A stretch of 64,000 bases of DNA from Pseudomonadota bacterium (lineage in GTDB: Bacteria > Pseudomonadota > Gammaproteobacteria > Burkholderiales > JAKAFK01). Shown here one piece after another: positions 33,349 through 41,927 of this stretch (position 1 is the first letter of the stretch; every line of letters begins with the position of its first letter). The translations under genes were made by a program, and so were the position numbers. The notes under the pieces are model-generated. The model was given only the letters and a program-made list of their open reading frames with translations, did no database searches and had not been told where the DNA came from. The stretch is taken from positions 31,039 through 95,038 of the forward strand of contig JAJYKK010000003.1 in the NCBI GenBank assembly GCA_021788645.1, given 5' to 3'.

Positions 33349-33971
33349 CAGTGGCCTCCCTTCTTGCCCTTCTCATGGGCGGCCGCCAGTTCCTGCTCCG
33401 ACAGATAGCGGTAGGTCTTGGCGACGGCGTTCATGGTGAGCGTGCCCGCGGGCGTCGGCGTCACATTGATGTCGTCGAGGGTGACGATGCGCGGCAGCTT
33501 GGCGACGTCGGTCGCGAAGGCGCCCAGGTCGTTGTAGCTGCCGTCGACGCGGATCTGGATCGGCAGCTCCGCATAGACCTTGTTGCGGGTCTCCTGCGCC
33601 GCCGGCCGGAACAGGTCGAACTTGAGGCCGCGGCCGATGCCCGCCTGGTTGATCTCGATCAGCAGCGCGGCCATCTCGGACTTGTTGGGCAGTTGGTGCA
33701 GCAGCGCGCCGAAGGACTGCTGGACCTCCGCGTACTGCTTGCGATAGGCCGCGAGGTTGACGGCCTCCCGGTCCTTGGCGAGGAAGGTCTCGCGCAGGTC
33801 CTGTTCCTGCGCCCGGGCCTTGTCGAGGCTGGCGAGCTGGTCGCTCCAGAGGAACCAGTAGCCGAGGAAGAGCACCAGGGCGAACACGATCGCGGCCAGC
33901 ACCGCCTTGGGTTGCCAAGGCCAGTTGCCGACGTCGCGAAAATTGAGGTTGTTGATGTCTTGCAGGTTCAT
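33348..33971 (-). CDS. pilO: Type IV pilus inner-membrane platform protein PilO
   Basis: A 207-residue bitopic membrane protein from ATG 33971 (MNLQDINNLNFRDVGNWPWQPK), which overlaps the pilN stop by 4 nt; the longer ORF-track frame is wrong. TM helix AVLAAIVFALVLFLGYWFLW, then a coiled coil (30-80) and a ferredoxin-like periplasmic domain with ELPIQIRVDGSYNDLGAFATDVAKLPRIVTL. PilO pairs with PilN to connect PilM to PilP/PilQ. Confidence 0.95.
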   Translation of the reverse strand: MNLQDINNLNFRDVGNWPWQPKAVLAAIVFALVLFLGYWFLWSDQLASLDKARAQEQDLRETFLAKDREAVNLAAYRKQYAEVQQSFGALLHQLPNKSEMAALLIEINQAGIGRGLKFDLFRPAAQETRNKVYAELPIQIRVDGSYNDLGAFATDVAKLPRIVTLDDINVTPTPAGTLTMNAVAKTYRYLSEQELAAAHEKGKKGGH

Positions 33972-34555
33972 GCGCCTTTTCCTTGCGGGGTCCGCGCGTT
34001 CGCCTCGCCGGTCTGTGGCGCGCGCAGCTTGACGGTGAGCGAGAATTCGCTGACCTGCAGGCTGTTGACCGTCGCCGCCTGCGTCTCGATCAGGTGAGGC
34101 GAGGCGAGCCATGGCGAGGCGGAGAGGCGGCGCATCAAGTCCGACACGCGGGCATTGGACTGGGCGTAGCCGTTGAGGCTCACCGTATCGCCGTTCTCGT
34201 GGATGCTCGTGAGCGCCACCCCGGGCGGCAGCTGGGTGACCAGCTGATCGAGCAGGTGGACGGTCTGCGAGCGGTCCACCTCGAGTTTCTCGACCACCTG
34301 CTTGCGCTCGAGGAGCGCCATGATCTTTGCCTTGAGATGCTTGATGTCGGCGATCTTGTGGTCGAGCAGGGCGATCTGGCCCTTGAGGTATTCGTTGCGG
34401 TCCTTCTGGTTCTCGATGCGGGCGCCGATGATGGTGTACCCGAGCAAGACGATGAGCAGGCCGACCACCACGGAGGCCGCCAGCAGCGTGTTGAACTCGC
34501 GGGCGCGCGCCTGGCGCTTCTGCTCGCGATGGGGAAGCAGGTTGATGCGGATCAC
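33968..34555 (-). CDS. pilN: Type IV pilus assembly protein PilN
   Basis: A 195-residue bitopic membrane protein with the diagnostic cytoplasmic tail MIRINLLPHRE, which binds PilM. TM helix LLAASVVVGLLIVLLGYTIIGA, coiled coil (45-95) and periplasmic fold (LPPGVALTSIHENGDTVSLNGYAQSNARVSDLMRRL) follow. Overlaps pilM and pilO by 4 nt each. Confidence 0.95.
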   Translation of the reverse strand: MIRINLLPHREQKRQARAREFNTLLAASVVVGLLIVLLGYTIIGARIENQKDRNEYLKGQIALLDHKIADIKHLKAKIMALLERKQVVEKLEVDRSQTVHLLDQLVTQLPPGVALTSIHENGDTVSLNGYAQSNARVSDLMRRLSASPWLASPHLIETQAATVNSLQVSEFSLTVKLRAPQTGEANARTPQGKGA

Positions 34556-35625
34556 GCGTCGAATCTCCGCAGGGCGAGGCCGCAGGCAATCACCAGCGCC
34601 GGGGCGTCCACGCGCAGCTTGCGGGCGTTGACGTGCGGGCCGATCGCCATGTCGGCAAACGGGTTGGCCATCAGGGTGGGGACCCGGGTGCGGGCGCCCA
34701 CCGTCTCGTCGAGCCCCGCGATGCCGGCGGTGCCGCCCGCGAGCAGGATATGGTCCACGCGGTTGTATTGCGTCGAGGAAAAGAAGAATTGAAGCGCGCG
34801 GGCGACTTCCAGCGCGAGGGTGTCCATGAATGGCTGCAGCACGTCGGGCTCGTAGTTCTCCGGCAGGCCCCCGTTGCGCTTGCCGAGCTCGGCCTCCTCC
34901 GCGGAGAGGCTGTACCGCCGCTGGATCTCGAGGGTGAGCTGATTGCCGCCGAAGCTCTGTTCGCGCAGGTAGACCGACTGGTGGTCATGCACGACGTTGA
35001 TGTGCATGGTGGATGCGCCGATGTCCACCAGCGCGACCGTCTGGTTGCGTCCGTTGCCGGGCAGCTGGCGCGCCAGGAGCTCGTAGGCGGTCTGGGTGGC
35101 GAAGGACTCGACGTCCATGACGGCCGCCTTGAGGCCGGCCTCCTGGATGGCGGCCAGGCGGTCCTCCACCTTCTCCTTGCGCGAGGCGGCGATGAGCACT
35201 TCCACCTCTTCCGCCGAGTTGGCCGCGGGGCCGAGCACTTGGAAGTCCAGGTTGACTTCGTCCAGGTCGAAAGGGATATACTGGTTGGCTTCGGATTCGA
35301 CTTGCGACTCGAGCTCGTGCTCGCTCAGATTCTTCGGGGCAATGATCTTCTTGGTGATGACGGAGGCGGACGGCAAGGCCAGCGCCGCCAGCTTGGTGCG
35401 CGAACCGAGGTGCTTCCACGCGCGCGCGACCGTTTCGCCGACATTTTCCAGATTTATGATGTTGCCATCAACCACCGATTCCTTGGGCAGGGGCTCGATG
35501 GCATACCGCTCGACGCGATAATGCGCCTTGCCGGTGTCGGCCAACTCGACCATTTTGACCGCTGACGAACTGATGTCGACGCCGATCAGGGCGGGCGATT
35601 TCACCTTGAGGAAATCGAATTGCAA
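34552..35625 (-). CDS. pilM: Type IV pilus assembly protein PilM (actin-like)
   Basis: A 357-residue cytoplasmic actin-like ATPase-fold protein recruiting PilN. Motifs LIGVDISSSAVKMVEL (phosphate 1), VALVDIGASTMHINVV (phosphate 2) and HILLAGGTAGIAGL (adenosine) are present. The start appears to be TTG at 35625: no ATG is available nearby and the N-terminus FDFLKVKSPALIG then aligns with the family. First gene of pilMNOPQ, divergent from mrcA. Confidence 0.95.
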   Translation of the reverse strand: MQFDFLKVKSPALIGVDISSSAVKMVELADTGKAHYRVERYAIEPLPKESVVDGNIINLENVGETVARAWKHLGSRTKLAALALPSASVITKKIIAPKNLSEHELESQVESEANQYIPFDLDEVNLDFQVLGPAANSAEEVEVLIAASRKEKVEDRLAAIQEAGLKAAVMDVESFATQTAYELLARQLPGNGRNQTVALVDIGASTMHINVVHDHQSVYLREQSFGGNQLTLEIQRRYSLSAEEAELGKRNGGLPENYEPDVLQPFMDTLALEVARALQFFFSSTQYNRVDHILLAGGTAGIAGLDETVGARTRVPTLMANPFADMAIGPHVNARKLRVDAPALVIACGLALRRFDA

Positions 35626-35744
35626 CGGAAATGCCCCCTATATGTCTTATGAATTACGGATGATACCCGTACGACATTTTAAATGCTAGTCGCATCAACC
35701 GGGCCGGGTGGGCGCCTGCCGCGGCAAGGGTGCCGTGCCCGGAG

Positions 35745-35774
35745 TTCCTTTTGGAGAAGGATAACGCCTATAAT
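35745..35774 (+). promoter_or_regulatory. Candidate sigma-70 promoter of mrcA
   Basis: A perfect -10 TATAAT at 35769-35774 with a weak -35 (TTCCTT, 18 bp away) in the pilM/mrcA divergent region. Predicted leader about 35 nt. Confidence 0.45.
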
Positions 35775-35814
35775 TGGCGGAACTTTAGGCTGACGCCTCA
35801 ACTTTTGATGGTTC

Positions 35815-38151
35815 ATGGCAATGTTCACGCGCTGGTGGCACTACGTACTGTTCGGTTTTGTCGCATTGGGGTTCGCCGGCGCGATCGTCGTCGTGCTGGC
35901 GGCGGTCTTGATGTATCCCAACCTGCCTCCGCTCACCGCCCTCACGCATTATGAGCCGAAGATGGCGCTGCGCGTGTATACCGCGGATGGCACCTTGATC
36001 GGCGAGTTCGGCGAGCGGCGGGCGCTGATCCCCATCGGCGCCGTGCCGCCGCTGATGAAGGATGCCATCCTGGCGGCCGAAGACGCACGCTTTTACCAGG
36101 AAGGGGCGATCGATTTCGCCGGCGTGCTCCGCGCCGGGCTGGCCGACATCAGCGCGGGCGCGAAAGTCGAGGGGGCCAGCACCATCACCATGCAGGTCGC
36201 GCGCAACTTCTTCCTCTCGCGCGCCAAGACCTTCTCCCGGAAGTTCAGCGAAGTGCTGCTGTCCTATAAGATCGAGCACACGCTCACCAAGGATCAGATT
36301 CTCGACCTGTACATCAACCAGATCTATCTCGGGCAGCGTGCATACGGGTTCGAGGCCGCCGCCGAAACCTACTTCGGCAAGCCGCTCAAGCGGCTGAGCC
36401 TCGCGCAGATGGCCGTGCTGGCGGGCCTTCCCAAGGCGCCTTCGCGCTTCAACCCGGTGGCCAGCCTCAAGCTGGCCAAGGTCCGGCAGGCCTATGTGCT
36501 GGGGCGCATGCGCGCGCTCCGGATGATCACCGCCGACCAGTACCGGCAGGCGCTGACGGCTCCCCTGGACGTGCGCCGCAACCCGCTGCGCTTCGGCGTG
36601 GACGCGGACTATGTCGCCGAGATGGTGCGCCAGTATATGTATGGCCAGTATCAGGAGGCGGCCTATACCAGCGGCTTCAAGGTCTATACCACGATCAGCC
36701 GCGCCGACCAGCGGGCCGCGGACCACGCCTTGTGGACCGGGGTTCTGCACTATGACTGGCGCCACGGCTACCGGGGCCCGGAAGCCTATGTCGCGCTGCC
36801 GGCCGATGGCGCCGATCTCGCCAAGGCCGTCAAGAGCGGCTTGGACGGGTACGATGCGGTGCACGGACTGCGGCCCGCGGTGGTGCTGGCGGCCTCCCGG
36901 CACCAGGTGCGCGCGATGATGAAGGACGGGCACACGGTGGAGATCCGCGGCCCCGGGCTTGTCTTCGCGCACCGCGCGCTTTCGCCCGAGGCCCCGGAGA
37001 AGTTGCGCCTGCGCCGCGGGTCGGTGATCCGGCTGCTGTGGAATGCGAGCGGGTATTGGGAGATCGTCCAGCTGCCGCAGGTCGGGGCGGCGCTGGTGGC
37101 GATGGATCCGCAGTCCGGTGCCGTGCGCGCCCTGGTCGGCGGCTTCGATTTCGCCCGCACCCAATACAACCATGCGACGGACGCGTTGCGCCAGCCCGGC
37201 TCGAGCTTCAAGCCGTTCCTGTTCTCGGCCGCCTTGACGAAAGGCTTCACGCCGGCGACCATCGTCGATGACGCGCCGATCGTCATCGATCCTGCGCAAA
37301 CCGGCAACAAGCTGTGGCAGCCCAAGGATTACGAGAATCATTATGACGGGCCGATCACCCTGCGCACGGCGCTTGCCAAGTCCAAGAACCTGGTGGCGAT
37401 CCGGGTTCTCCAGGCGATCGGCATTCCCTATGCGCTCGACTACATCCAGCGTTTCGGCTTCAACCCGAAGGATCAGCCGCCTTACCTCACCATGGCCCTG
37501 GGCGCCGGATCCGTCACGCCGTTTGAAATGGCGGGGGCCTATTCGGTGTTTGCCAACGGGGGCTATCGGGTCACGCCTTACTTCATCGGCCGCATCGTCG
37601 ATGAGCGCGGGCAGGTCCTGTTCCGGGCGAAGCCCGCGTATGCGGGGGCGGGGGCGCCGCGCGTGATCAGCGCGCGCAACGCCTTCGTGATGACGAGCCT
37701 CATGCAAAGCGTCATCCGCCGGGGCACCGGGATGGCCGCGCTGCAGCTGGGACGCGCCGACCTTTCGGGCAAGACCGGCACCACCAACCACCAGTTCGAC
37801 GCCTGGTTCGACGGCTTCCTGCCCGGCCACATGGTGGCCATCGCCTGGATGGGCTACGATCAGCCGCGCAGCCTCGGGCACGACGAGGTCGGGGCGGTCG
37901 CCGCATTGCCGATCTGGATGGACTACATGCGCGTGGCGCTGGCGGGCATCCCGGAAGTCACCCTTCCCGTTCCGGACGGCGTGGTGACGGCGAGCATCGA
38001 TCCCCAGACGGGAATGCGGCTGCCCGACGGCGCGCCGGGGGCGAAGCCCGAGTACTTCTACGCCAGCGAGGTGCCGCCCTTCGCGGCTGCGCCCGCGGCG
38101 CCCCAGCCGGGCACCGCGCCGGCGGTGGACGTCAGGGATCAGCTCTTCTGA
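35815..38151 (+). CDS. mrcA: Penicillin-binding protein 1A (bifunctional transglycosylase/transpeptidase)
   Basis: A 778-residue class A PBP. Cytoplasmic tail and TM helix (LFGFVALGFAGAIVVVLAAVLM) are followed by the GT51 glycan polymerase (AILAAEDARFYQEGAIDFAG with catalytic Glu; EGASTITMQVARNFFL). The ODD/linker region is at about 290-430. The transpeptidase has SSFKPF (SxxK), SKN and KTGTTNHQFD. In place of the usual EDxxFxxHxGID it reads EDARFYQEGAID, as in many PBP1A. Divergent from pilM, the normal gammaproteobacterial arrangement. ATGs at 35815 and 35821 are both possible starts. Confidence 0.96.
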   Translation: MAMFTRWWHYVLFGFVALGFAGAIVVVLAAVLMYPNLPPLTALTHYEPKMALRVYTADGTLIGEFGERRALIPIGAVPPLMKDAILAAEDARFYQEGAIDFAGVLRAGLADISAGAKVEGASTITMQVARNFFLSRAKTFSRKFSEVLLSYKIEHTLTKDQILDLYINQIYLGQRAYGFEAAAETYFGKPLKRLSLAQMAVLAGLPKAPSRFNPVASLKLAKVRQAYVLGRMRALRMITADQYRQALTAPLDVRRNPLRFGVDADYVAEMVRQYMYGQYQEAAYTSGFKVYTTISRADQRAADHALWTGVLHYDWRHGYRGPEAYVALPADGADLAKAVKSGLDGYDAVHGLRPAVVLAASRHQVRAMMKDGHTVEIRGPGLVFAHRALSPEAPEKLRLRRGSVIRLLWNASGYWEIVQLPQVGAALVAMDPQSGAVRALVGGFDFARTQYNHATDALRQPGSSFKPFLFSAALTKGFTPATIVDDAPIVIDPAQTGNKLWQPKDYENHYDGPITLRTALAKSKNLVAIRVLQAIGIPYALDYIQRFGFNPKDQPPYLTMALGAGSVTPFEMAGAYSVFANGGYRVTPYFIGRIVDERGQVLFRAKPAYAGAGAPRVISARNAFVMTSLMQSVIRRGTGMAALQLGRADLSGKTGTTNHQFDAWFDGFLPGHMVAIAWMGYDQPRSLGHDEVGAVAALPIWMDYMRVALAGIPEVTLPVPDGVVTASIDPQTGMRLPDGAPGAKPEYFYASEVPPFAAAPAAPQPGTAPAVDVRDQLF

Positions 38152-38162
38152 GGAGCCCGCCC

Positions 38163-38780
38163 ATGGGCAAGGCGTTGAGCGCCAAGCAGTTGCAGATGCG
38201 CGATCGGATCGCCCAGGCGGCCGCGCGCCTCATCGCGCAAGACGGCGTCCACGACTATGCGCTGGCGAAGCGCAAGGCGGCGCGCCAGCTGGGCGCCCCG
38301 GACACCCACAGCCTGCCCTCCAACGGCGAAGTCGAACAGGCGGTGCGCGCCTACCAGGCGCTCTATCAGAAGGACGAGCATGCCGAGCACCTGCGGCGGT
38401 TGCGCACCGAGGCGCTCGACTGGCTGCGCCTGCTCGAGCGGTTCAATCCCTACCTGATCGGTTCGGTGCTGAACGGGACGGCCTCGCGCCACTCGGACAT
38501 CAACGTGCAGCTGTTCACCGACAGCAGCAAGGACGTGGAGCTTTTCTTGCTTGGGCGGGGGCTCGCCTACAAGGCGGGGGAGAAGAGGGTGCGCGCGGGC
38601 GAGGGCGTTCGGCTGGTGCCCACCCTCACCCTGGTCGGGCCGCAGGCGCTGCTCGAACTGGCCGTGCTCGAGCCGGAGTCGCTGCGCACCGCCCCGCGCG
38701 CGCTCCCCGAGGGCAGGCTGCCCGAGCGGGCGCGCGCCGCCCAGGTGGAGGCCTTGCTGGCGGCCGAGCCCGCGCCATGA
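38163..38780 (+). CDS. Nucleotidyltransferase-like protein with altered metal motif
   Basis: A 205-residue protein of a family found in many proteobacteria without assigned function. The N-terminal helical half (MGKALSAKQLQMRDRIAQAAARLIAQDGVHDYALAKRKAARQLG) looks like a tetR-like helical start. The central IGSVLNGTASRHSDINVQLF matches the pol-beta nucleotidyltransferase pattern GS-x9-D-x-D, but the second Asp is Asn. The fold is probably kept while two-metal catalysis is weakened or lost. It follows mrcA by 11 bp and is likely co-transcribed. Confidence 0.75.
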   Translation: MGKALSAKQLQMRDRIAQAAARLIAQDGVHDYALAKRKAARQLGAPDTHSLPSNGEVEQAVRAYQALYQKDEHAEHLRRLRTEALDWLRLLERFNPYLIGSVLNGTASRHSDINVQLFTDSSKDVELFLLGRGLAYKAGEKRVRAGEGVRLVPTLTLVGPQALLELAVLEPESLRTAPRALPEGRLPERARAAQVEALLAAEPAP

Positions 38781-38807
38781 CCGCCGCGCCCGCCGGCGCA
38801 AGGCGGA

Positions 38808-40022
38808 TTAGGTCTTGTGCGGCCTGCCTTCCAGCAGGTCGTGGAATTCCTGGGGAATGGCGCCGCCCTCGACCAGGTTCGCGAGCAGCCGGCTGCCCAC
38901 CACGGCGGGGGCGAACACCAGGTCCGCCCGCGCCAGTTTGAGACGCCGTATCGAGCGGGCGGAGGTCGCCACCGCCAGCACGTGCACCCGCGGATTGAGG
39001 TCCTTCGCGGCGAGCGCGATGAAGGCGTTTTCCCCGTCGTCGTCGCGGGCGGCGATGACCATGCGCGCCGAGCCGATCCCGGCTTCCTCGAGCACGGTGT
39101 CGTCGCTGGGATCCCCTTTCACCACCGGCCGGTCCGGCAAGGGCGGCTCGCTCCGGGGATCGACCACCTGAACGAACGCGATGTCGCGCTGCGCGAGCTC
39201 GCGCGCGGTGTTGCGCGCGATCGCCCCCTCTCCGAACAAAATGACGTGGTTTTCCGGCTTCACGGATTCTTTCCTGGGCGTGAAAATAAGGTTGAGTTCT
39301 CTCGAAATGGCCGGCCCCACCGCGGTGGCGATGGCGGTCGCGAATATGCTCAGTCCCACGACGATGAGGGAGACGGCAAACATGCGCGTCTCCGGGTCCA
39401 CCGGCACGAAGTCCCCGAATCCTACCGTGGACAACGTCTCGATGGCAAAGTAGAAGGCGGTGGTGAGATCGTGGATCCGCGGATGGAACCCGGCGCCCAG
39501 CAGGTAGGTGCCGAAGGTGCCATAGGCGAGAATGGCGACGATGCCGACCAGGGAGATCAGGTAGTTCGCGAGGATGATCTGGCGGCCGAAATAGCGCCGG
39601 GCGAGCAGCAGCAGCAGGAGCATCGCCACCGGCAGGAGGAGCGCCGCACCGGTTTGCGCCCGCAGAAGGTCCACGCCCAGCGTCACGACCAGCAGCAGGA
39701 CCGCGAAGGCCCATGCCGCCTGCAGGCGCCAGAACAGGCCCACGCCGACCACGATCTGCCCCAGGCCGAGCAATATCTGGGTATTGCTGCCCAGCACCGC
39801 CAGGGAGCCGCTCAGCGTCGCGACGGGGCCCAGGCGTCCCAGCAAACCGACCGGCAGCTTGAGTCCCGCCAGTATGTTGACGGCACCGCTCCCCATGAGC
39901 AGCAGGGCCAGCGGCCAGTGGGGGAACACCGACTTGAGCCATGCGGGTACCCGGCGCCGAAGGCCCGACACCCGATCGTCGCGGGCGAAGAACGCGTGGC
40001 CGGTTTTGGAAGGTCTGTCCAT
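38808..40022 (-). CDS. Kch-type potassium channel with RCK/TrkA-N domain
   Basis: A 404-residue ion channel protein. The ATG at 40022 is preferred over the TTG used by the track. About six hydrophobic helices (50-230) end in a pore with selectivity filter TVGFGD (IETLSTVGFGDFVPVDPETR). The cytoplasmic RCK domain (about 255-395) has a Rossmann start HVILFGEGAIARNTARELAQ and GDPSDDTVLEEAGI, binding NAD or ATP. It resembles E. coli Kch in layout. Monocistronic, convergent with the nucleotidyltransferase-like gene. Confidence 0.88.
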   Translation of the reverse strand: MDRPSKTGHAFFARDDRVSGLRRRVPAWLKSVFPHWPLALLLMGSGAVNILAGLKLPVGLLGRLGPVATLSGSLAVLGSNTQILLGLGQIVVGVGLFWRLQAAWAFAVLLLVVTLGVDLLRAQTGAALLLPVAMLLLLLLARRYFGRQIILANYLISLVGIVAILAYGTFGTYLLGAGFHPRIHDLTTAFYFAIETLSTVGFGDFVPVDPETRMFAVSLIVVGLSIFATAIATAVGPAISRELNLIFTPRKESVKPENHVILFGEGAIARNTARELAQRDIAFVQVVDPRSEPPLPDRPVVKGDPSDDTVLEEAGIGSARMVIAARDDDGENAFIALAAKDLNPRVHVLAVATSARSIRRLKLARADLVFAPAVVGSRLLANLVEGGAIPQEFHDLLEGRPHKT

Positions 40023-40193
40023 GCCGCACCTGTTGTTGGGGAACCTGCCGCGCAACGCGCCTCGGCCCCGATGGGATTACGGCTTGACGCCTCGCGCGCC
40101 GGCCCGTCTTCCCGAGCCCGACATGCTCGCATTTTCCGCAGGGTGAGCGCAAGGCGGCTGGGCCAGGGGACCCCGGAACCGGGCCGGGCGCGC

Positions 40194-41555
40194 TCAGCGG
40201 GTCAGCCAGCTGCGCGCGCGCACCGTGATCGCCGCATAGGGGAGAATCCAGAACAGGACCAGCGCCGAGTAGTAGCCGTACACGATCCCGTAGACGAAGC
40301 GCCACGAACGCTCGGTCCGCAGGAAATACAGCATGTTGAGCGCGGACATGAGTCCGATGCCCGCCAGGACGTGCAGCAGCAGGATCGGATGCACGGTCGC
40401 TGCGCTGAGGAGAAGCACGAGGCTGCTGTAGCCCATCAGATACGCGCCGTTGGTGACCCCCGCATCGACGAGCGAAAGCGCGCGCGCCGGCCACGGGCGC
40501 GACCAGAGGATGCGCGCGAAGCGCAGTTCTTCGCGCACGTACGAGCGGTCCCAGCGCAGGAACATCTTGCACAGGCGGGCATAGGTGACGGGCACCAGGG
40601 TATGGACGACGCCGGTCCGCTGGTATACCGCATCGTAGCGCTCGGCCAGGATGTAGTTGGTTAGGGAGCGGTCTTCGCCGAAGGTGCAGGCGGACCCCAA
40701 GAAGGTCTGGTCGACCCAGCGCGCGAGGACCGTGCGCACGACGGCCGTGCGGTAGGCGGCGAGCGCTCCCGGGCAGCAATAGACCGTCCCGTAGGTGGAC
40801 TGCACCGCGCGCAGGACGTCGAAGGTGAGCGTGAACCGCACATGGAGCATGCGCGGGATGAGGCCTTGGTCCCGGTTGTACACGTGCACCCGGCCGGCCA
40901 CCGCCCCGACGCGCGGATTGCGGAACGGGCCGGTCATGGCGAGCAGCGTGTTCGGCTCGATGACGCTGTCGGAATCGATGGTCAGGACCACCTCGCCGCG
41001 CGCGCGGCGAAACCCCTCGGCGAGCGCCGCCCGCTTGCCGCGGTTGCGCTCGAAGCGGATGGCGGTGACCCGCCCTTCGTGGCGGCGTGATGCGGCCTCG
41101 ATGTGCGTCCAGGTGTCGTCCCGGCTGCCGTCGTCGACGACCAGGATCTCCAGCCGGTCGGCGGGGTAGCAGGCGGCGGCCACGGAATCGATCGAGTGGG
41201 CCACCATCGCGCCTTCGTTGTAGGCCGGAATGATGACCGTGAGCCGCGGCGCATCGCCCATCGGCGCGGCGGGATGCGGGCGGTAGCGAAACCACAGCAG
41301 CGTCCGCAGGAGCATCAGGCCGATGCCGAGGAGCGCCCAGAACAGGCCGGCGGCGCGCAGGAAGCGGGGCCAGTGCCGCAGTTCCGCCTCCCGGAGCAGC
41401 GGCTGGAGGAAGTGTCCTGCGGCGGTCCCATAGATGAGCAGGGTCAAGGCCAGCAAGATCGCCGCCTTGAGCGTCCAGTCCCAGGCCGCCTCTTCAGGCG
41501 AGGCCAGGGCGGCCGCGTTCTCGCGCACGCCCAGCCCGACGTCCTCTCTTCTCAT
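40194..41555 (-). CDS. Processive family 2 glycosyltransferase (hyaluronan/chitin-synthase-like)
   Basis: A 453-residue membrane glycosyltransferase from ATG 41555 (MRREDVGLGVRENA); the track start lies 161 codons upstream in non-conserved sequence. Two N-terminal TM helices precede a GT2 domain with TVIIPAYNEGAMVAHSIDS, VVDDGSRDDT, the metal DxD TIDSDSV, catalytic FGEDRSLTNYIL and KMFLRWDRS (the Q/RxxRW position). At least four C-terminal TM helices follow. Polymerising synthases such as HasA/NodC share this layout. It is divergent from the EpsB2-like transferase and probably belongs to the exopolysaccharide locus. Confidence 0.88.
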   Translation of the reverse strand: MRREDVGLGVRENAAALASPEEAAWDWTLKAAILLALTLLIYGTAAGHFLQPLLREAELRHWPRFLRAAGLFWALLGIGLMLLRTLLWFRYRPHPAAPMGDAPRLTVIIPAYNEGAMVAHSIDSVAAACYPADRLEILVVDDGSRDDTWTHIEAASRRHEGRVTAIRFERNRGKRAALAEGFRRARGEVVLTIDSDSVIEPNTLLAMTGPFRNPRVGAVAGRVHVYNRDQGLIPRMLHVRFTLTFDVLRAVQSTYGTVYCCPGALAAYRTAVVRTVLARWVDQTFLGSACTFGEDRSLTNYILAERYDAVYQRTGVVHTLVPVTYARLCKMFLRWDRSYVREELRFARILWSRPWPARALSLVDAGVTNGAYLMGYSSLVLLLSAATVHPILLLHVLAGIGLMSALNMLYFLRTERSWRFVYGIVYGYYSALVLFWILPYAAITVRARSWLTR

Positions 41556-41927
41556 TGCGTAATCCCCTTGACCGTCACCCGAATGCCTCCCCGCGAGGCC
41601 GGCGCTCGACGGCGCGCCAAACCTTACACCAACCTTACGCGCATTATACGGTATGCGACGCACCAAAGCGCAAGTGCGACGCTTCTTCCCGGGGCGCTGG
41701 CGGATTCCCGGGCATGGACTATAACGGGAAGAAAAGCGAGTCCCGAGGTCGCGCGCTAGGCGGCCGGTCGTCGAGGAGGGGCCGGCGCGCGCGCCGGTTA
41801 TGCGCAGGTTGCGGAATTGCAAAGAAAACGAAGAGAGATGCACGATGCGCCATGCCTTGCGTCGACCGGGGAGGCCCGTCCGTGCGCGTCGGCGCGCCTG
41901 CCCGCCGCTTGAGGAGGCGCAGGCGGC
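41556..41927. other. Divergent promoter region between GT2 and the epsB2-prsKR operon
   Basis: A 372-bp region without a gene. On the minus strand it has TATAAT at 41648-41643 for the GT2 gene, with only a weak -35. It also has the tandem CCTTAC repeats near 41630, a 16-bp perfect palindrome CCGGCGCGCGCGCCGG (41782-41797), and a sigma-54-like promoter (41805-41822) reading toward the plus operon. Confidence 0.55.
41805..41822 (+). promoter_or_regulatory. Candidate sigma-54 promoter of the epsB2-prsK-prsR operon
   Basis: CAGGTTGCGGAATTGCA has GG and GC separated by exactly 10 bp and a consensus TTGCA at -12; the -24 half (AGGTTG) is less typical than TGGCA. Predicted start near 41832, about 96 nt before the ATG. 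Confidence 0.4.

Noticed and set aside
35785-37881. 698-codon minus-strand ORF opposite mrcA
   Set aside because: Shadow of a complete PBP1A gene.
41710-41725. GGCATGGACTATAAC upstream of the sugar transferase
   Set aside because: The -24-like half matches the PEP-CTERM promoters but the required GC at -12 is absent. TATAAC could be a sigma-70 -10, but its -35 is poor.
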